From Hyphomicrobiaceae bacterium (GTDB lineage: Bacteria > Pseudomonadota > Alphaproteobacteria > Rhizobiales > Hyphomicrobiaceae): a stretch of 64,000 bases of DNA. A program made the position numbers and the translations under genes. Location of the stretch: contig JANXWC010000059.1 of assembly GCA_025351355.1 (NCBI GenBank), forward strand, positions 62,001 through 126,000, read 5' to 3'. The notes under the pieces were generated by a model. That model made no database searches, had not been told where the DNA came from, and was given only the letters and a program-made list of their open reading frames with translations. Below are positions 1 to 8,859 of this stretch, one piece after another (the first letter of the stretch is position 1; the number at the start of each line of letters is the position of its first letter).

Positions 1-1856
1 ACGGGATGGCGGATGGCGTCGGCGGGGCCGTCGGGGTCGGAAATCGGGCGATCGAGTAGAGAAATGCAATCGAAGCGTTCGAGATATGTCGTGTCGGGCA
101 AGATGAGATCGGCGTAGGCGACCATTTCTGAGGCATAGGCGTCGGAATAGATAATTTTGCCGATTTTGTAGGTACCGTCGGGGTTTTTGGCCGTGAGGTG
201 GTCGTGCGTCGCGGCTATGTTCATGGACGAATTCCAGGCCATGTTGGCCATGTATAAGAACAGCACATCAAGCGGATAAGGATCGGCCAGACCGGCGTTG
301 GTAATGGCCATGTGCATGAGGCCATGGGCGGCTATGGGCGCATCCCAAGAATAGGCCTTGTCGAGGCGCGACGGATTGCCGTCGGCGTCGACGAGGAGGT
401 CTTCCGGGCCGACTACGAAGCCGAGGTGCATGCCGGGGATGGGCGTGTTCGGCTTTATGTGCTCGGGCTTGCCCGTTGGCTTGTTGGGAGGCGGGGCCGA
501 CTTGGGATATGGGGCCTTGTAGCGGAAGCCGCCGGGCACATCGATGGTGCCGAGCAAGATCTGCAGCACATGCAGCATGCGGCATGTCTGGAAACCGTTG
601 GAGTGGGCGGAGATGCCACGCATGGCATGCATGGAGACCGGGCGACCGGTGATCTCGGTGTGCCGGCGACCGGCCCAGTCGGTCCAGGCAATGGGCAGGG
701 TGACGGTCTGCCGGAAAGCGACGTCGGCAATTTCGGCGGCGATGCGGATGATGGTGGCGGCATCGATGCCGCATTCGCCGGCGACTTTTTCGGGCGCGTA
801 GTCGGCCGCCAGAAAGCGCTCCGCCAGCAAGCGAAAGGAGGGAACAGCCGTGCGTCCATCCGGCAGTGTGTACTCGCCGACGAGGGCTGGCGAGATATCA
901 ACACGGTCCGCAGATGCGAGGGACGATGTTTGCTTGTCAAAGCATAGCGGGTAGCCGTCAGCATCGCGGACAATCAGGCCATCGTCGTGCGCGCCGGAAT
1001 CGCGGATGACCAGCCAGGGCGCATTAGTGTAACGAACGAGATAGTCGAAGTCGACGTGTTCGGTGCGAAAGAGTTCGTGGATCAAGGCGCCTACGAACAA
1101 GCCGTCGGTGCCGGGTCTGAGACCGACCCATTCATCAGCGATGGCATTGTAACCGGTGCGTATGGGATTGATGGATACGACTTTGGCGCCGCGTGCTTTT
1201 AGTTTGCCGAGGCCGATCTTGATCGGATTGGAGCCGTGATCTTCGGCAACTCCGAACAGGAGGAAATATTTTGTGAGATCCCAATCGGGTTCACCGAATT
1301 CCCAGAACGAGCCGCCGAAAGTGTAGAGGCCGGCGGCAGCCATGTTGACCGAGCAGAAACCGCCGTGCGCGGCATAGTTCGGCGTGCCGAACTGCTTGGC
1401 CCACCAACCGGTCAGCGATTGAGATTGATCGCGTCCCGTGTAGAAAGCGAAGCGGCGGGGATCGCGGGCGCGGACTTCACTCATCCATTCGGTGGCGAGG
1501 TTTAAAGCTTCGTCCCAGGAAATTTCTTTGAACTCGCCCGAACCGCGTTCGCCGGTGCGAAGGAGAGGCGCACGCAGCCGTGCAGGGGAATTGTGCTGCA
1601 TGATGCCCGCGGCGCCCTTCCCGCAGATAACGCCGCGGTTGACGGGGTGATCGCGGTTGCCGTCGATATAACGGACCTTGCCGTCCTTAAGATGGACCTG
1701 GATGCCACAGCGGCAAGCGCACATGTAACAGGTCGTCGTTTTTATCTCGTCTGCGGGCGGCACCGATAATGCGACCAGGGGCTGGCGTGCAGCCAGTGCC
1801 ATGCGTCTGTCGGAATCGTCTGACGCGACCGCCGGCTCGGGTAATTGCTTGTGCAT
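1..1856 (-). CDS. soeA: Molybdopterin oxidoreductase, probable sulfite dehydrogenase SoeA (C-terminus cut by window start)
   Basis: An open frame reads from ATG at 1856 to the window edge, giving at least 618 residues. The N-terminus has a CX2CX3C...C iron-sulfur motif (Cys43, Cys46, Cys50, Cys78) followed by GKGAAGIMQHNSPARLRAP, the Mo-bisMGD 4Fe-4S domain of the DMSO reductase family. No Tat signal is visible, which fits a cytoplasm-facing catalytic subunit such as SoeA of the SoeABC sulfite dehydrogenase. AGGA lies a few bases before the ATG. It follows pta on the same strand after 162 bp, and xsc, which releases sulfite, diverges from pta. Sulfite is therefore the inferred substrate; the family alone would also allow other oxyanions. 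SoeB and SoeC should lie outside the window. Confidence 0.75.
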   Translation of the reverse strand, partial: MHKQLPEPAVASDDSDRRMALAARQPLVALSVPPADEIKTTTCYMCACRCGIQVHLKDGKVRYIDGNRDHPVNRGVICGKGAAGIMQHNSPARLRAPLLRTGERGSGEFKEISWDEALNLATEWMSEVRARDPRRFAFYTGRDQSQSLTGWWAKQFGTPNYAAHGGFCSVNMAAAGLYTFGGSFWEFGEPDWDLTKYFLLFGVAEDHGSNPIKIGLGKLKARGAKVVSINPIRTGYNAIADEWVGLRPGTDGLFVGALIHELFRTEHVDFDYLVRYTNAPWLVIRDSGAHDDGLIVRDADGYPLCFDKQTSSLASADRVDISPALVGEYTLPDGRTAVPSFRLLAERFLAADYAPEKVAGECGIDAATIIRIAAEIADVAFRQTVTLPIAWTDWAGRRHTEITGRPVSMHAMRGISAHSNGFQTCRMLHVLQILLGTIDVPGGFRYKAPYPKSAPPPNKPTGKPEHIKPNTPIPGMHLGFVVGPEDLLVDADGNPSRLDKAYSWDAPIAAHGLMHMAITNAGLADPYPLDVLFLYMANMAWNSSMNIAATHDHLTAKNPDGTYKIGKIIYSDAYASEMVAYADLILPDTTYLERFDCISLLDRPISDPDGPADAIRHP

Positions 1857-2017
1857 TCATATTCCTGGAGCGTCTTTTATTCCTGTGCATCGCTTAGTCG
1901 TGACGCGATCAAGTTGTCGTCATACTTCGGCACATAGGGCCGCATTGACAGGCGGTTGTAAAGCATCAACGGCCGGATCGGGATGTCGTTGGCTAACCGC
2001 GCTATGCGACTGCAAGG

Positions 2018-3016
2018 TCAAGACTTGCGACAGCTGCGAGCTAGAGTGATGGCGGCGGTGTCTACAATATCGCCGATGCTGGCACCGCGGGACAAATCGG
2101 AAATCGGGTGGGCAAAGCCCTGCAGCATGGGGCCAAGAGCTTGAGCGCCGCCGAGGTGTTGCATAAGTTTGTAAGCAATGTTGCCGGCGTCCAAGGAGGG
2201 AAAAACAAGAACATTGGCGCGTCCGGCGACGGAGCTTGGGATGGTGACTTTTTTCGCGGCGACATCGGCTGAAAGCGCGGCATCGGCCTGCAGTTCGCCG
2301 TCGATGTCGAGGTGAGGCGCGCGCGCACGAACAATGGCCAGGGCAGCCCGCACTTTGTCGACGTGGGCGTGCTGAGCGCTGCCGTGCGTGGAGAAGGATA
2401 AAAGTGCAATTCGCGCTCGCGCTTGTAATAGTTCGGCGGCGCTGCTTGCGGCGGCGATGGCGATATCTGCGAGTTCCTCGGCCGATGGATCGGCGTTGAC
2501 GGCGCAGTCGGCGAAAATGAGTTGTGCGGCCGGAACTGTCGGCGAGGCGCGCGTCAGCATGAGAAAAAAACTCGATGGCGTGGTGATGCCTGGTGCAAGT
2601 CCGATCGTCATCTGCGCCGCTTCGATGACACGGCGAGTGGAATTGGCCACGCCTGCGATCATGGCAGCGACATCGCCGGATTTTACCATCATGCCCGCAA
2701 AGTAGAGCGGTTTGCGCATAAGCTTGGCGGCGGTCTTGTCGTTCAGCGTAGTGCGCGCTGCGGCGCACAGCTGGGCATAGCGTGTGGCGTGCGGGTCGTC
2801 CTGCGGATTGCGCACGATGATGTCGTGCAGTGATAGGCCCAAGGTTGTGGCTTTTTGCGCCACTTCATTCGGGTCTCCGAGCAAGACCGGCTGGGCCAAA
2901 CGTTCGTCCCGCAATCGGCAAGCGGCTTCGATGATCCGGAAATCGTCGCTTTCCGGGAGGACAAGGAGAAGGCCGCGATCGACGATGCGCTGCTTGCATA
3001 TTTCGATAATGGACAT
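2018..3016 (-). CDS. pta: Phosphate acetyltransferase
   Basis: 332 residues, the short single-domain form of Pta (PTA_PTB family), without the N-terminal DRTGG part of enteric Pta. Motifs such as [21 protein letters not shown] and FADCAVN are typical of phosphate acetyl/butyryl transferases. It converts acetyl phosphate and CoA into acetyl-CoA and phosphate. It diverges from xsc, whose product is acetyl phosphate, so its likely job is to finish the conversion of the C2 part of sulfoacetaldehyde. It probably shares a transcript with the downstream molybdoenzyme gene. Confidence 0.9.
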   Translation of the reverse strand: MSIIEICKQRIVDRGLLLVLPESDDFRIIEAACRLRDERLAQPVLLGDPNEVAQKATTLGLSLHDIIVRNPQDDPHATRYAQLCAAARTTLNDKTAAKLMRKPLYFAGMMVKSGDVAAMIAGVANSTRRVIEAAQMTIGLAPGITTPSSFFLMLTRASPTVPAAQLIFADCAVNADPSAEELADIAIAAASSAAELLQARARIALLSFSTHGSAQHAHVDKVRAALAIVRARAPHLDIDGELQADAALSADVAAKKVTIPSSVAGRANVLVFPSLDAGNIAYKLMQHLGGAQALGPMLQGFAHPISDLSRGASIGDIVDTAAITLARSCRKS

Positions 3017-3146
3017 GGACAGTCAATTGCTCACATCGGCTGGCTTCAGGACGTCGGTCACGCCCGGAATAGTGCACCTGCCGGTATCGCATTTACAATC
3101 GTCGGCACGCAGGCCCTGCTTGACACAGGGGGGGCAGTCACGAACA

Positions 3147-3156
3147 TGTTGCAACA
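3147..3156. promoter_or_regulatory. Palindrome in the pta/xsc divergent promoter region
   Basis: TGTTGCAACA is a perfect 10-bp palindrome in the 201-bp gap between the divergent pta and xsc genes. A TTGACA hexamer (3120-3125) points toward xsc, but its -10 partner is poor. It is a candidate operator for an unidentified regulator; the palindrome is seen, the function is inferred. Confidence 0.3.
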
Positions 3157-3217
3157 ACAATGAATGGCCGAGCTGGCCTGCGCCCACCGGCACAGGAGGC
3201 CAATCGCGAAAGGATCG

Positions 3218-4996
3218 ATGCCCATGCGTATGACGGCAGAAGAAGCATTCGTAAAAGTGCTGCAGATGCACGGGATCGAGCATGCTTTCGGCATTATCGG
3301 CTCTGCGTTCATGCCGATTTCTGATCTGTTCCCGAAGGCTGGCATCACGTTCTGGGATGTGGCACACGAGACGAACGGCGGTTTGATTTGCGACGGGTAC
3401 ACGCGTTCGACCGGCAAGATCGCCATGGCCATTGCGCAGAACGGGCCGGGTGTGACGGGCTTCGTGACGGCGGTAAAGACCGCCTACTGGAATCATACGC
3501 CCATGCTGGTGGTAACGCCGCAGGCGGCCAACAAGACAATCGGGCAAGGCGGGTTTCAAGAAGTCGAACAAATGGCCATGTTTCGCGATATGGTCGGCTA
3601 TCAGGAAGAAGTGCGCGATCCGTCGCGGGTGGCGGAAGTGCTGAACCGCGTCATCCTGAAGGCCAAGCGCTTGTCGGCGCCAGCGCAAATCAACATTCCG
3701 CGCGACTACTGGACACAAGTGATCGATATCGCGTTGCCGGCGATCGTGGAGTTCGAGCGGCCATCGGGTGGTGCGAAGGCGATTGCGGCGGCGGCAAAAT
3801 TGCTCTCTGAGGCCAAATTTCCGGTCATTCTGTCGGGTGCAGGCGTGGTGCTGGCCGATGCGATTGCCGACTGCGTCGCACTGGCTGAAAAATTGGACGC
3901 ACCTGTGTGCAACAATTACCAGCACAACGATAGTTTTCCGGGAAGCCACCGGTTGGCCGTCGGCCCGCTCGGTTACAACGGCTCAAAGGCCGCAATGGAG
4001 CTGGTGGCGAAGGCGGATGTGGTGCTGGCACTTGGCACGCGGCTCAATCCTTTCTCGACCTTGCCGGGCTACGGGATCGACTATTGGCCAAAGAATGCCA
4101 AGATAATTCAGGTCGACATCAATGCCGACCGGATCGGTTTGACCAAGCCGGTGGCCGTCGGAATTTGCGGTGATGCAAAGGCGGTGGCGTTGCAGATCGC
4201 CGCGCAGTTGGCGCCGACGGCAGGGAATGCCGGTCGCGAGGAGCGCAAGGCACTCGTGCACAAGACGAAGTCTGCGTGGCTACAGGCGTTGTCGGGGATG
4301 GATCACGAAGAGGATGATCCCGGCACGGTATGGAATGCGGAGGCGCGCAAGCGGGATGCCGATCGTATGTCGCCGCGGCAGGCGTGGCGGGCCATTCAGG
4401 CAGGATTGCCGAAGGACGCAATCATTTCCAGTGATATCGGCAACAATTGTGCGATCGGCAATGCGTACCCGACGTTCGAAAAGGGGCGGAAATATCTGGC
4501 GCCGGGGCTCTTCGGGCCCTGTGGCTATGGTTTTCCATCGATCATCGGCGCGAAGATCGGTAATCCGCAGGTGCCGGTGGTCGGGTTCGCGGGGGACGGC
4601 GCGTTCGGTATCTCAATGAGCGAAATGAGTTCAATCGGACGGAAGGAATGGCCGGGAATTACCATGGTCATTTTCCGCAATTACCAATGGGGGGCAGAGA
4701 AGCGGAATTCCATCCTCTGGTATGACGACAATTTCGTGGGCACGGAACTTGATCCGCACCTGAGCTATGCCAAGGTTGCCGAAGGATGCGGGCTTAAGGG
4801 GGTGACGGTACGTACACAAGCCGAACTGACGGGGGCGATCAGGGAAGCGTGCGAGGCACAGATGCAGCGGACGACGACGTTTATTGAGGTCATTCTCAAT
4901 CAAGAGCTCGGCGAGCCGTTCCGGCGAGATGCGATGAAGAAGCCGGTGGTCGTTGCCGGTATCGATCCGAAGGATATGCGCAAACAGGTGGTTTGA
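3218..4996 (+). CDS. xsc: Sulfoacetaldehyde acetyltransferase
   Basis: 592 residues from ATG 3218, close to the usual length of Xsc. It is a thiamine diphosphate enzyme that converts sulfoacetaldehyde and phosphate into acetyl phosphate and sulfite. The N-terminus EEAFVKVLQMHGIEHAFGI and the downstream HETN, containing the catalytic Glu, are hallmarks of Xsc. The ThDP/Mg motif GDGAFG...N and the Xsc-specific RNYQWGAEKRN are near the C-terminus. An earlier in-frame ATG (3164) would add 18 residues unlike the family; GAAAGGA at 3208-3214 favours 3218 or 3224. The partner genes pta and a SoeA-like gene are adjacent. No taurine, isethionate or sulfoacetate degradation genes are visible, so the source of sulfoacetaldehyde is unknown. 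Confidence 0.95.
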   Translation: MPMRMTAEEAFVKVLQMHGIEHAFGIIGSAFMPISDLFPKAGITFWDVAHETNGGLICDGYTRSTGKIAMAIAQNGPGVTGFVTAVKTAYWNHTPMLVVTPQAANKTIGQGGFQEVEQMAMFRDMVGYQEEVRDPSRVAEVLNRVILKAKRLSAPAQINIPRDYWTQVIDIALPAIVEFERPSGGAKAIAAAAKLLSEAKFPVILSGAGVVLADAIADCVALAEKLDAPVCNNYQHNDSFPGSHRLAVGPLGYNGSKAAMELVAKADVVLALGTRLNPFSTLPGYGIDYWPKNAKIIQVDINADRIGLTKPVAVGICGDAKAVALQIAAQLAPTAGNAGREERKALVHKTKSAWLQALSGMDHEEDDPGTVWNAEARKRDADRMSPRQAWRAIQAGLPKDAIISSDIGNNCAIGNAYPTFEKGRKYLAPGLFGPCGYGFPSIIGAKIGNPQVPVVGFAGDGAFGISMSEMSSIGRKEWPGITMVIFRNYQWGAEKRNSILWYDDNFVGTELDPHLSYAKVAEGCGLKGVTVRTQAELTGAIREACEAQMQRTTTFIEVILNQELGEPFRRDAMKKPVVVAGIDPKDMRKQVV

Positions 4997-5031
4997 GATC
5001 TGTTCTCGTTGATCTTTGAGCAGTTAAAAGT

Positions 5032-5958
5032 TTAGCTGGCGGATGCGACCTTAGTTGTTTCGTCTGCCGGCGATGGCCCGATCGCAGGGGTCGATGCCGC
5101 GGTTGCTTCGGCCGCTTTTTCGCGATCGCTGGCTTCGATGCGCTGCAGGATCTCACCGGCGATAGACTTGATAGCGATGCCTACGGCTCCCGGATATTTT
5201 CCCAGCCACGAGCGGCCTTCCGGCGAGAACTGAGTGATGTGTTGGAGCGCCACAGAACGGTGAATGGGTTGCGCAAAGCACCTGTTTTCGGCCCGTGCGC
5301 GGAGCCAGGCGTCGTAATCACGATCTTGCGCACCGTTGGGGTCCATCAGATTAATGACCACGCCGAGATTTTCGGCAAAACCCATTTCCGGATTGAGTGC
5401 TTTGAAACGACGAAAGACCTCGAGGCCACACACCGAGATGTAATCGGGCTTGGTCGGCGAAATGTGGAAGTCGGCTTCGCGCAGCCAAGACTCGGTGAGC
5501 ACCGACAGTCCCGGCGGGCAATCGATCAACACGATGTCGAAGGCCGAGCGCACGCCGTCGAGCAACTCATGAATGGTAGAACGAAGTGCGCCATGCTGGC
5601 TTTCCTTGGAGACTTCACGCTCGAACAAGGTCAGCTGCATGTCGCTGGGAATGAGGTAGAGACCCGTCGCGTCGTCGATATCGGAGGAGCCGGCTACGAC
5701 ATATTTGGGCCAGTCGAGAGGTTGCTGCTGGAGCACAGTGTTGGCCAGCAGATCGACGATAGTGGTGGCTTCGGATTGCAGCTTATGCAGCCGCATCGAG
5801 GTCATGAGCATCGAGCTGACGCTGGCTTGCGAGTCGGAATCGATGACCAGAACGGACTTATTGTAAATGGCGGTCAGCGTTTCTGCCACAGCGAGAACGA
5901 GCGTAGATTTGCCGACACCACCTTTGGTGTTCATCACCGCGATCGTCGAGCGCTTCAT
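5032..5958 (-). CDS. ParA/MinD-family ATPase, orphan
   Basis: 308 residues from ATG 5958, chosen because AGAGG lies about 10 bases upstream; an in-frame start at 6009 is possible. The deviant Walker A motif NTKGGVGKST is near residue 10, followed by DSDSQASVSSML and the switch DCPPGLSVLTESWLREAD. The protein is a P-loop ATPase of the ParA class. No parB, minC/minE, parS cluster or other partner is adjacent, so the cargo (chromosome, plasmid remnant, chemoreceptor, storage granule) cannot be told. It converges on xsc with a 35-bp gap. The C-terminal 35 residues are Ala/Pro-rich and probably disordered. Confidence 0.85.
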   Translation of the reverse strand: MKRSTIAVMNTKGGVGKSTLVLAVAETLTAIYNKSVLVIDSDSQASVSSMLMTSMRLHKLQSEATTIVDLLANTVLQQQPLDWPKYVVAGSSDIDDATGLYLIPSDMQLTLFEREVSKESQHGALRSTIHELLDGVRSAFDIVLIDCPPGLSVLTESWLREADFHISPTKPDYISVCGLEVFRRFKALNPEMGFAENLGVVINLMDPNGAQDRDYDAWLRARAENRCFAQPIHRSVALQHITQFSPEGRSWLGKYPGAVGIAIKSIAGEILQRIEASDREKAAEATAASTPAIGPSPADETTKVASAS

Positions 5959-6440
5959 AGACTTGCTACCTCTGTTTCTTGCTCGGATTCTGCGCGGATT
6001 CTTCGTCATTGCAGACGTTGCTCATGCACACCTACCACAGGCGAGATATGGGAGGAATCAAAACGTCATGCCAAGCAATTGCCTGTCCACCGACCGCAGC
6101 ATCGTGAGCTTATAGCATCATCATCTCGATGCACGCGGTGTCAATCGTTGTGGCCAAGACAAGTGTCGAGCCCCTTCGGTTTACAATGGTGCCCAAAATT
6201 GCCTTTCCTTAAATCATCGGCTTAGCCTACCGCGGGTTGCACGCTGCCGGGTTGTGCCACCCTTTCGGCCAGAACTTTTGTTTGAGTGCGGTCAAGGTAA
6301 AGCCAACGAAAACGCATACTCATTTCCAGGTCGGGTTAACCAATGACGCGTGTATGTGACCTGGGTGCCGACAGCATCTTGCGCCGGTTACTTGGGCCTC
6401 GTACGGATGAGAACAGCGGTTTCAGTAAAGGGCATTTCAA
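5959..6440. other. Intergenic region between parA-like and lemA
   Basis: 482 bp between divergent genes. It should hold both promoters. I see no convincing gene, strong hairpin or recognisable operator. AAAGGG about 8 bases before 6441 supports that start for lemA. Confidence 0.4.
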
Positions 6441-7058
6441 ATGGTGGGTCAGATGGCGGTAAAGGGCATGATACGCACGGCATTGATTTTCTGCGTGCTG
6501 GCGCTGGCAGGCTGTGGCGTCAACAACATCCCGACTTTTGAGCAAGACGCAAAGGCCAAGTGGAGCGAGGTTCAGAACCAATACAAGCGCCGCACGGACC
6601 TGGTCGGCAATCTCGTTGAAACCGTCAAAGGATATGCCGAGCAGGAAAAATCGGTTTTCACGCAAGTGGCTGAGGCACGCTCTAAAGCGGCAAGCGTGCA
6701 AATCCCGGCCGATATCGTCACCAATCCTGAAGCCATGAAGAAGTTCCAGGAGGCGCAGGCGACACTGGGCGGTGCGTTGAGGCAACTGCTGTCGGTGTCC
6801 GAGCGCTATCCGGACCTGAAGTCCGGAACCAACTTCCTACAGCTCCAATCGCAACTGGAAGGCACGGAAAACCGGATCGCGATCGCCCGGCGCGACTACA
6901 TCGAGGCGGTGCGGGTTTTTAATACGGAGATCTCAACGATACCGGGGCGCTGGTGGCGCTCGTTTATGTACCCTTCATCCAAGGAGATGGCGACTTTCGA
7001 CATTCCTGTCGAGGAGACCAAGGCGCCCAAAGTCGATTTCGGCACCAAGAAGAACTGA
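6441..7058 (+). CDS. lemA: LemA family lipoprotein
   Basis: 205 residues. The N-terminal hydrophobic stretch ends in LAGC (residues 22-25), a lipobox, so the protein is probably lipid-anchored in the envelope. The rest is helical, with the LemA signature around WSEVQNQYKRRTDLVGNLV and ETVKGYAEQE. The RBS AAAGGG is correctly spaced for ATG 6441. LemA proteins have no settled enzymatic role. In proteobacteria they are often encoded beside TPM-domain proteins, exactly as here, where two TPM genes follow on the same strand. Confidence 0.9.
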   Translation: MVGQMAVKGMIRTALIFCVLALAGCGVNNIPTFEQDAKAKWSEVQNQYKRRTDLVGNLVETVKGYAEQEKSVFTQVAEARSKAASVQIPADIVTNPEAMKKFQEAQATLGGALRQLLSVSERYPDLKSGTNFLQLQSQLEGTENRIAIARRDYIEAVRVFNTEISTIPGRWWRSFMYPSSKEMATFDIPVEETKAPKVDFGTKKN

Positions 7059-7224
7059 GGCTTTCACGCTCGTCGCGAGAGGCAGTTTTGCGCGAGCGTT
7101 CATTTAGAACCTCGTGAGTTCGAGTGTTGACAGGACGGCATTTGTCGCGCGCAGCGAGGCGGCTGCATTCGGTCGCAATTCGACGTGGTGTGGCAACGGC
7201 GCGTATAACAGCGAGAGGCGGCCA

Positions 7225-8112
7225 TTGATCCGACAATTCAGGGCATTTCCGCGCAACAGGCTTGGCGAATTGGCCACAGCTACTTGTCGCGACGTGCTGG
7301 TCGTGATGGCCATGTTAATGATTGCCCTCTTGTGCACCTCTGGTGAGGCGTCAGCGGAGCCAAAATTTCCGACGCTAACGGGTCGCATCGTCGATGAAGC
7401 GCGAATTCTCTCGGCCGACGACCGCGCGCAAATCGAAGCCACGCTGCAGGAGCTCGAGGGCAAGTCGTCAGACCAAATTGTTGTCTATACGGCGCCCTCG
7501 CTGCAAGGCTACGAGATTGAAGATTTCGGTTACCGATTGGGGCGGTTCTGGAAGATCGGCCAGGCTGGGGTCAATAATGGCATCTTGCTCATCGTGGCGC
7601 CGAACGAACGCAAAGTTCGGATTGAGGTGGGACGCGGTCTGGAGCCGCTGATGACGGATGCCCTGTCCAGCAGCATCATTCAAAACACCATTCTGCCAGG
7701 CTTCAGACGCGGAGACTTTCCGGGTGGCATCAGGGCCGGGGTGCGGGACATCAAGGATGTGCTGCTCGGTGACGCGGAGGAAGTGAAGAAGCGCGCGCGG
7801 TCGATCAAGCCGAAATCGGACAATTCGGGTGACATCCTGCCGTTGATTATTTTCGCGATCATACTGTTCATTTTCATCTCGAATTTCGTCGCTCAAGCCC
7901 GGCAGGCGCAACTGGCGGCGAGCGGCGATCCGAATGCATTGAAGCGTCGCCGCGCCAGCGACGGGCGAGTGATTGTGCTGCCCGGCGGTTGGGGCGGATC
8001 AGGCGGGTGGAGCGGTGGCGGCGGATGGTCGTCCGGTGGGGGCTCGGGCGGCGGCGGATTTTCAGGTGGCGGCGGTGATTTCGGTGGCGGCGGATCGTCG
8101 GGGAGCTGGTAG
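7225..8112 (+). CDS. TPM domain protein, exported, Gly-rich tail (YgcG-like)
   Basis: 295 residues if started at TTG 7225, which has GAGAGG six bases upstream; GTG 7114 and ATG 7306 are also in frame. A signal peptide ends near SGEASA|EPKFP. The TPM (Psb32/repair) domain starts LTGRIVDEARILS and contains VNNGILLIVAPNERKVRIEVGRGLE. A single membrane helix (LPLIIFAIILFIFISNF) is followed by a tail of GGGG/GGWSS repeats that ends SSGSW. This is the YgcG architecture. It lies after lemA and 8 bp before a second TPM gene, so the three probably form one envelope operon. Confidence 0.85.
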   Translation: MIRQFRAFPRNRLGELATATCRDVLVVMAMLMIALLCTSGEASAEPKFPTLTGRIVDEARILSADDRAQIEATLQELEGKSSDQIVVYTAPSLQGYEIEDFGYRLGRFWKIGQAGVNNGILLIVAPNERKVRIEVGRGLEPLMTDALSSSIIQNTILPGFRRGDFPGGIRAGVRDIKDVLLGDAEEVKKRARSIKPKSDNSGDILPLIIFAIILFIFISNFVAQARQAQLAASGDPNALKRRRASDGRVIVLPGGWGGSGGWSGGGGWSSGGGSGGGGFSGGGGDFGGGGSSGSW

Positions 8113-8120
8113 GAAATAGA

Positions 8121-8777
8121 ATGACGCAACGACACATCACACGTAACGCGCCAAAGGCACAGGCCTTCATTCCGACGCCGGAGGACCAGCGCGTTTCAGA
8201 GGCGATTGCCAAGGCTGAGGCGACGACATCCGGCGAAATCGTTGCGGTGGTGGCATCGGAGAGCGATAGTTATCTTTATGCGCCGTTTCTGTGCGCCGCC
8301 CTAGCTTCACTGGTCGCCGCGTGGCCGCTAATCTATTTCACTTGGCTGAGCGTGCAATGGATCTACGTAATTCAGCTTCTATTGTTCGCAACGCTGTCTG
8401 CGGTGCTGGCGTTGCGCCCACTGCGGTATCGATTGGTGCCGCGGTCGGTGCTGGTGGAGCGCGCGCATGCGCGGGCGGTGGAGCAGTTTCTCGCGCAGAA
8501 TCTGCATACGACGATCGGGCGGACGGGGGTGCTGATTTTCGTTTCGGTGGCGGAACGGTATGCGGAAATCCTGGCGGATGCGGGCATCCATCAGAAAGTG
8601 CCGGAAGGGACATGGCAGGTTATCGTCGACGAGATGACGGCTGAGATCGGCGAAGGGCGAACGACGGACGGTTTCGTCAAAGCCGTCGAGCAGGTCGGCC
8701 AGCATCTGGCGCTGCATTTTCCGCCGGGTTCGGTGCCAGCGCATACGCTGGCCAATCATCTGATCGTGTTAAATTGA
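8121..8777 (+). CDS. TPM domain membrane protein
   Basis: 218 residues. It opens with a TPM-type segment (ISEAIAKAEATTSGEIVAVVASES would match the consensus; here VSEAIAKAE...TSGEIVAVV), then has two membrane helices (about residues 52-72 and 80-94). The second half contains RTGVLIFVSVAERYAEILAD, characteristic of the YgcG-neighbour membrane TPM proteins. It starts 8 bp after the Gly-rich TPM gene and is probably co-translated. A hairpin at 8815-8841 follows. Confidence 0.85.
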   Translation: MTQRHITRNAPKAQAFIPTPEDQRVSEAIAKAEATTSGEIVAVVASESDSYLYAPFLCAALASLVAAWPLIYFTWLSVQWIYVIQLLLFATLSAVLALRPLRYRLVPRSVLVERAHARAVEQFLAQNLHTTIGRTGVLIFVSVAERYAEILADAGIHQKVPEGTWQVIVDEMTAEIGEGRTTDGFVKAVEQVGQHLALHFPPGSVPAHTLANHLIVLN

Positions 8778-8814
8778 TAGAAATTCAGAGTATGGCGGTA
8801 GGCACGCAGCAATA

Positions 8815-8841
8815 AAGCCGGCCGCCTTGCGGCGCCGGCTT
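8815..8841. terminator. Bidirectional hairpin between convergent genes
   Basis: The arms AAGCCGGC and GCCGGCTT enclose a GC-rich centre. It lies between the convergent TPM gene and gcrA. T-tracts on either side are short, so termination strength is uncertain. Confidence 0.6.
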
Positions 8842-8859
8842 CTATGGAAGCGTCCTACA

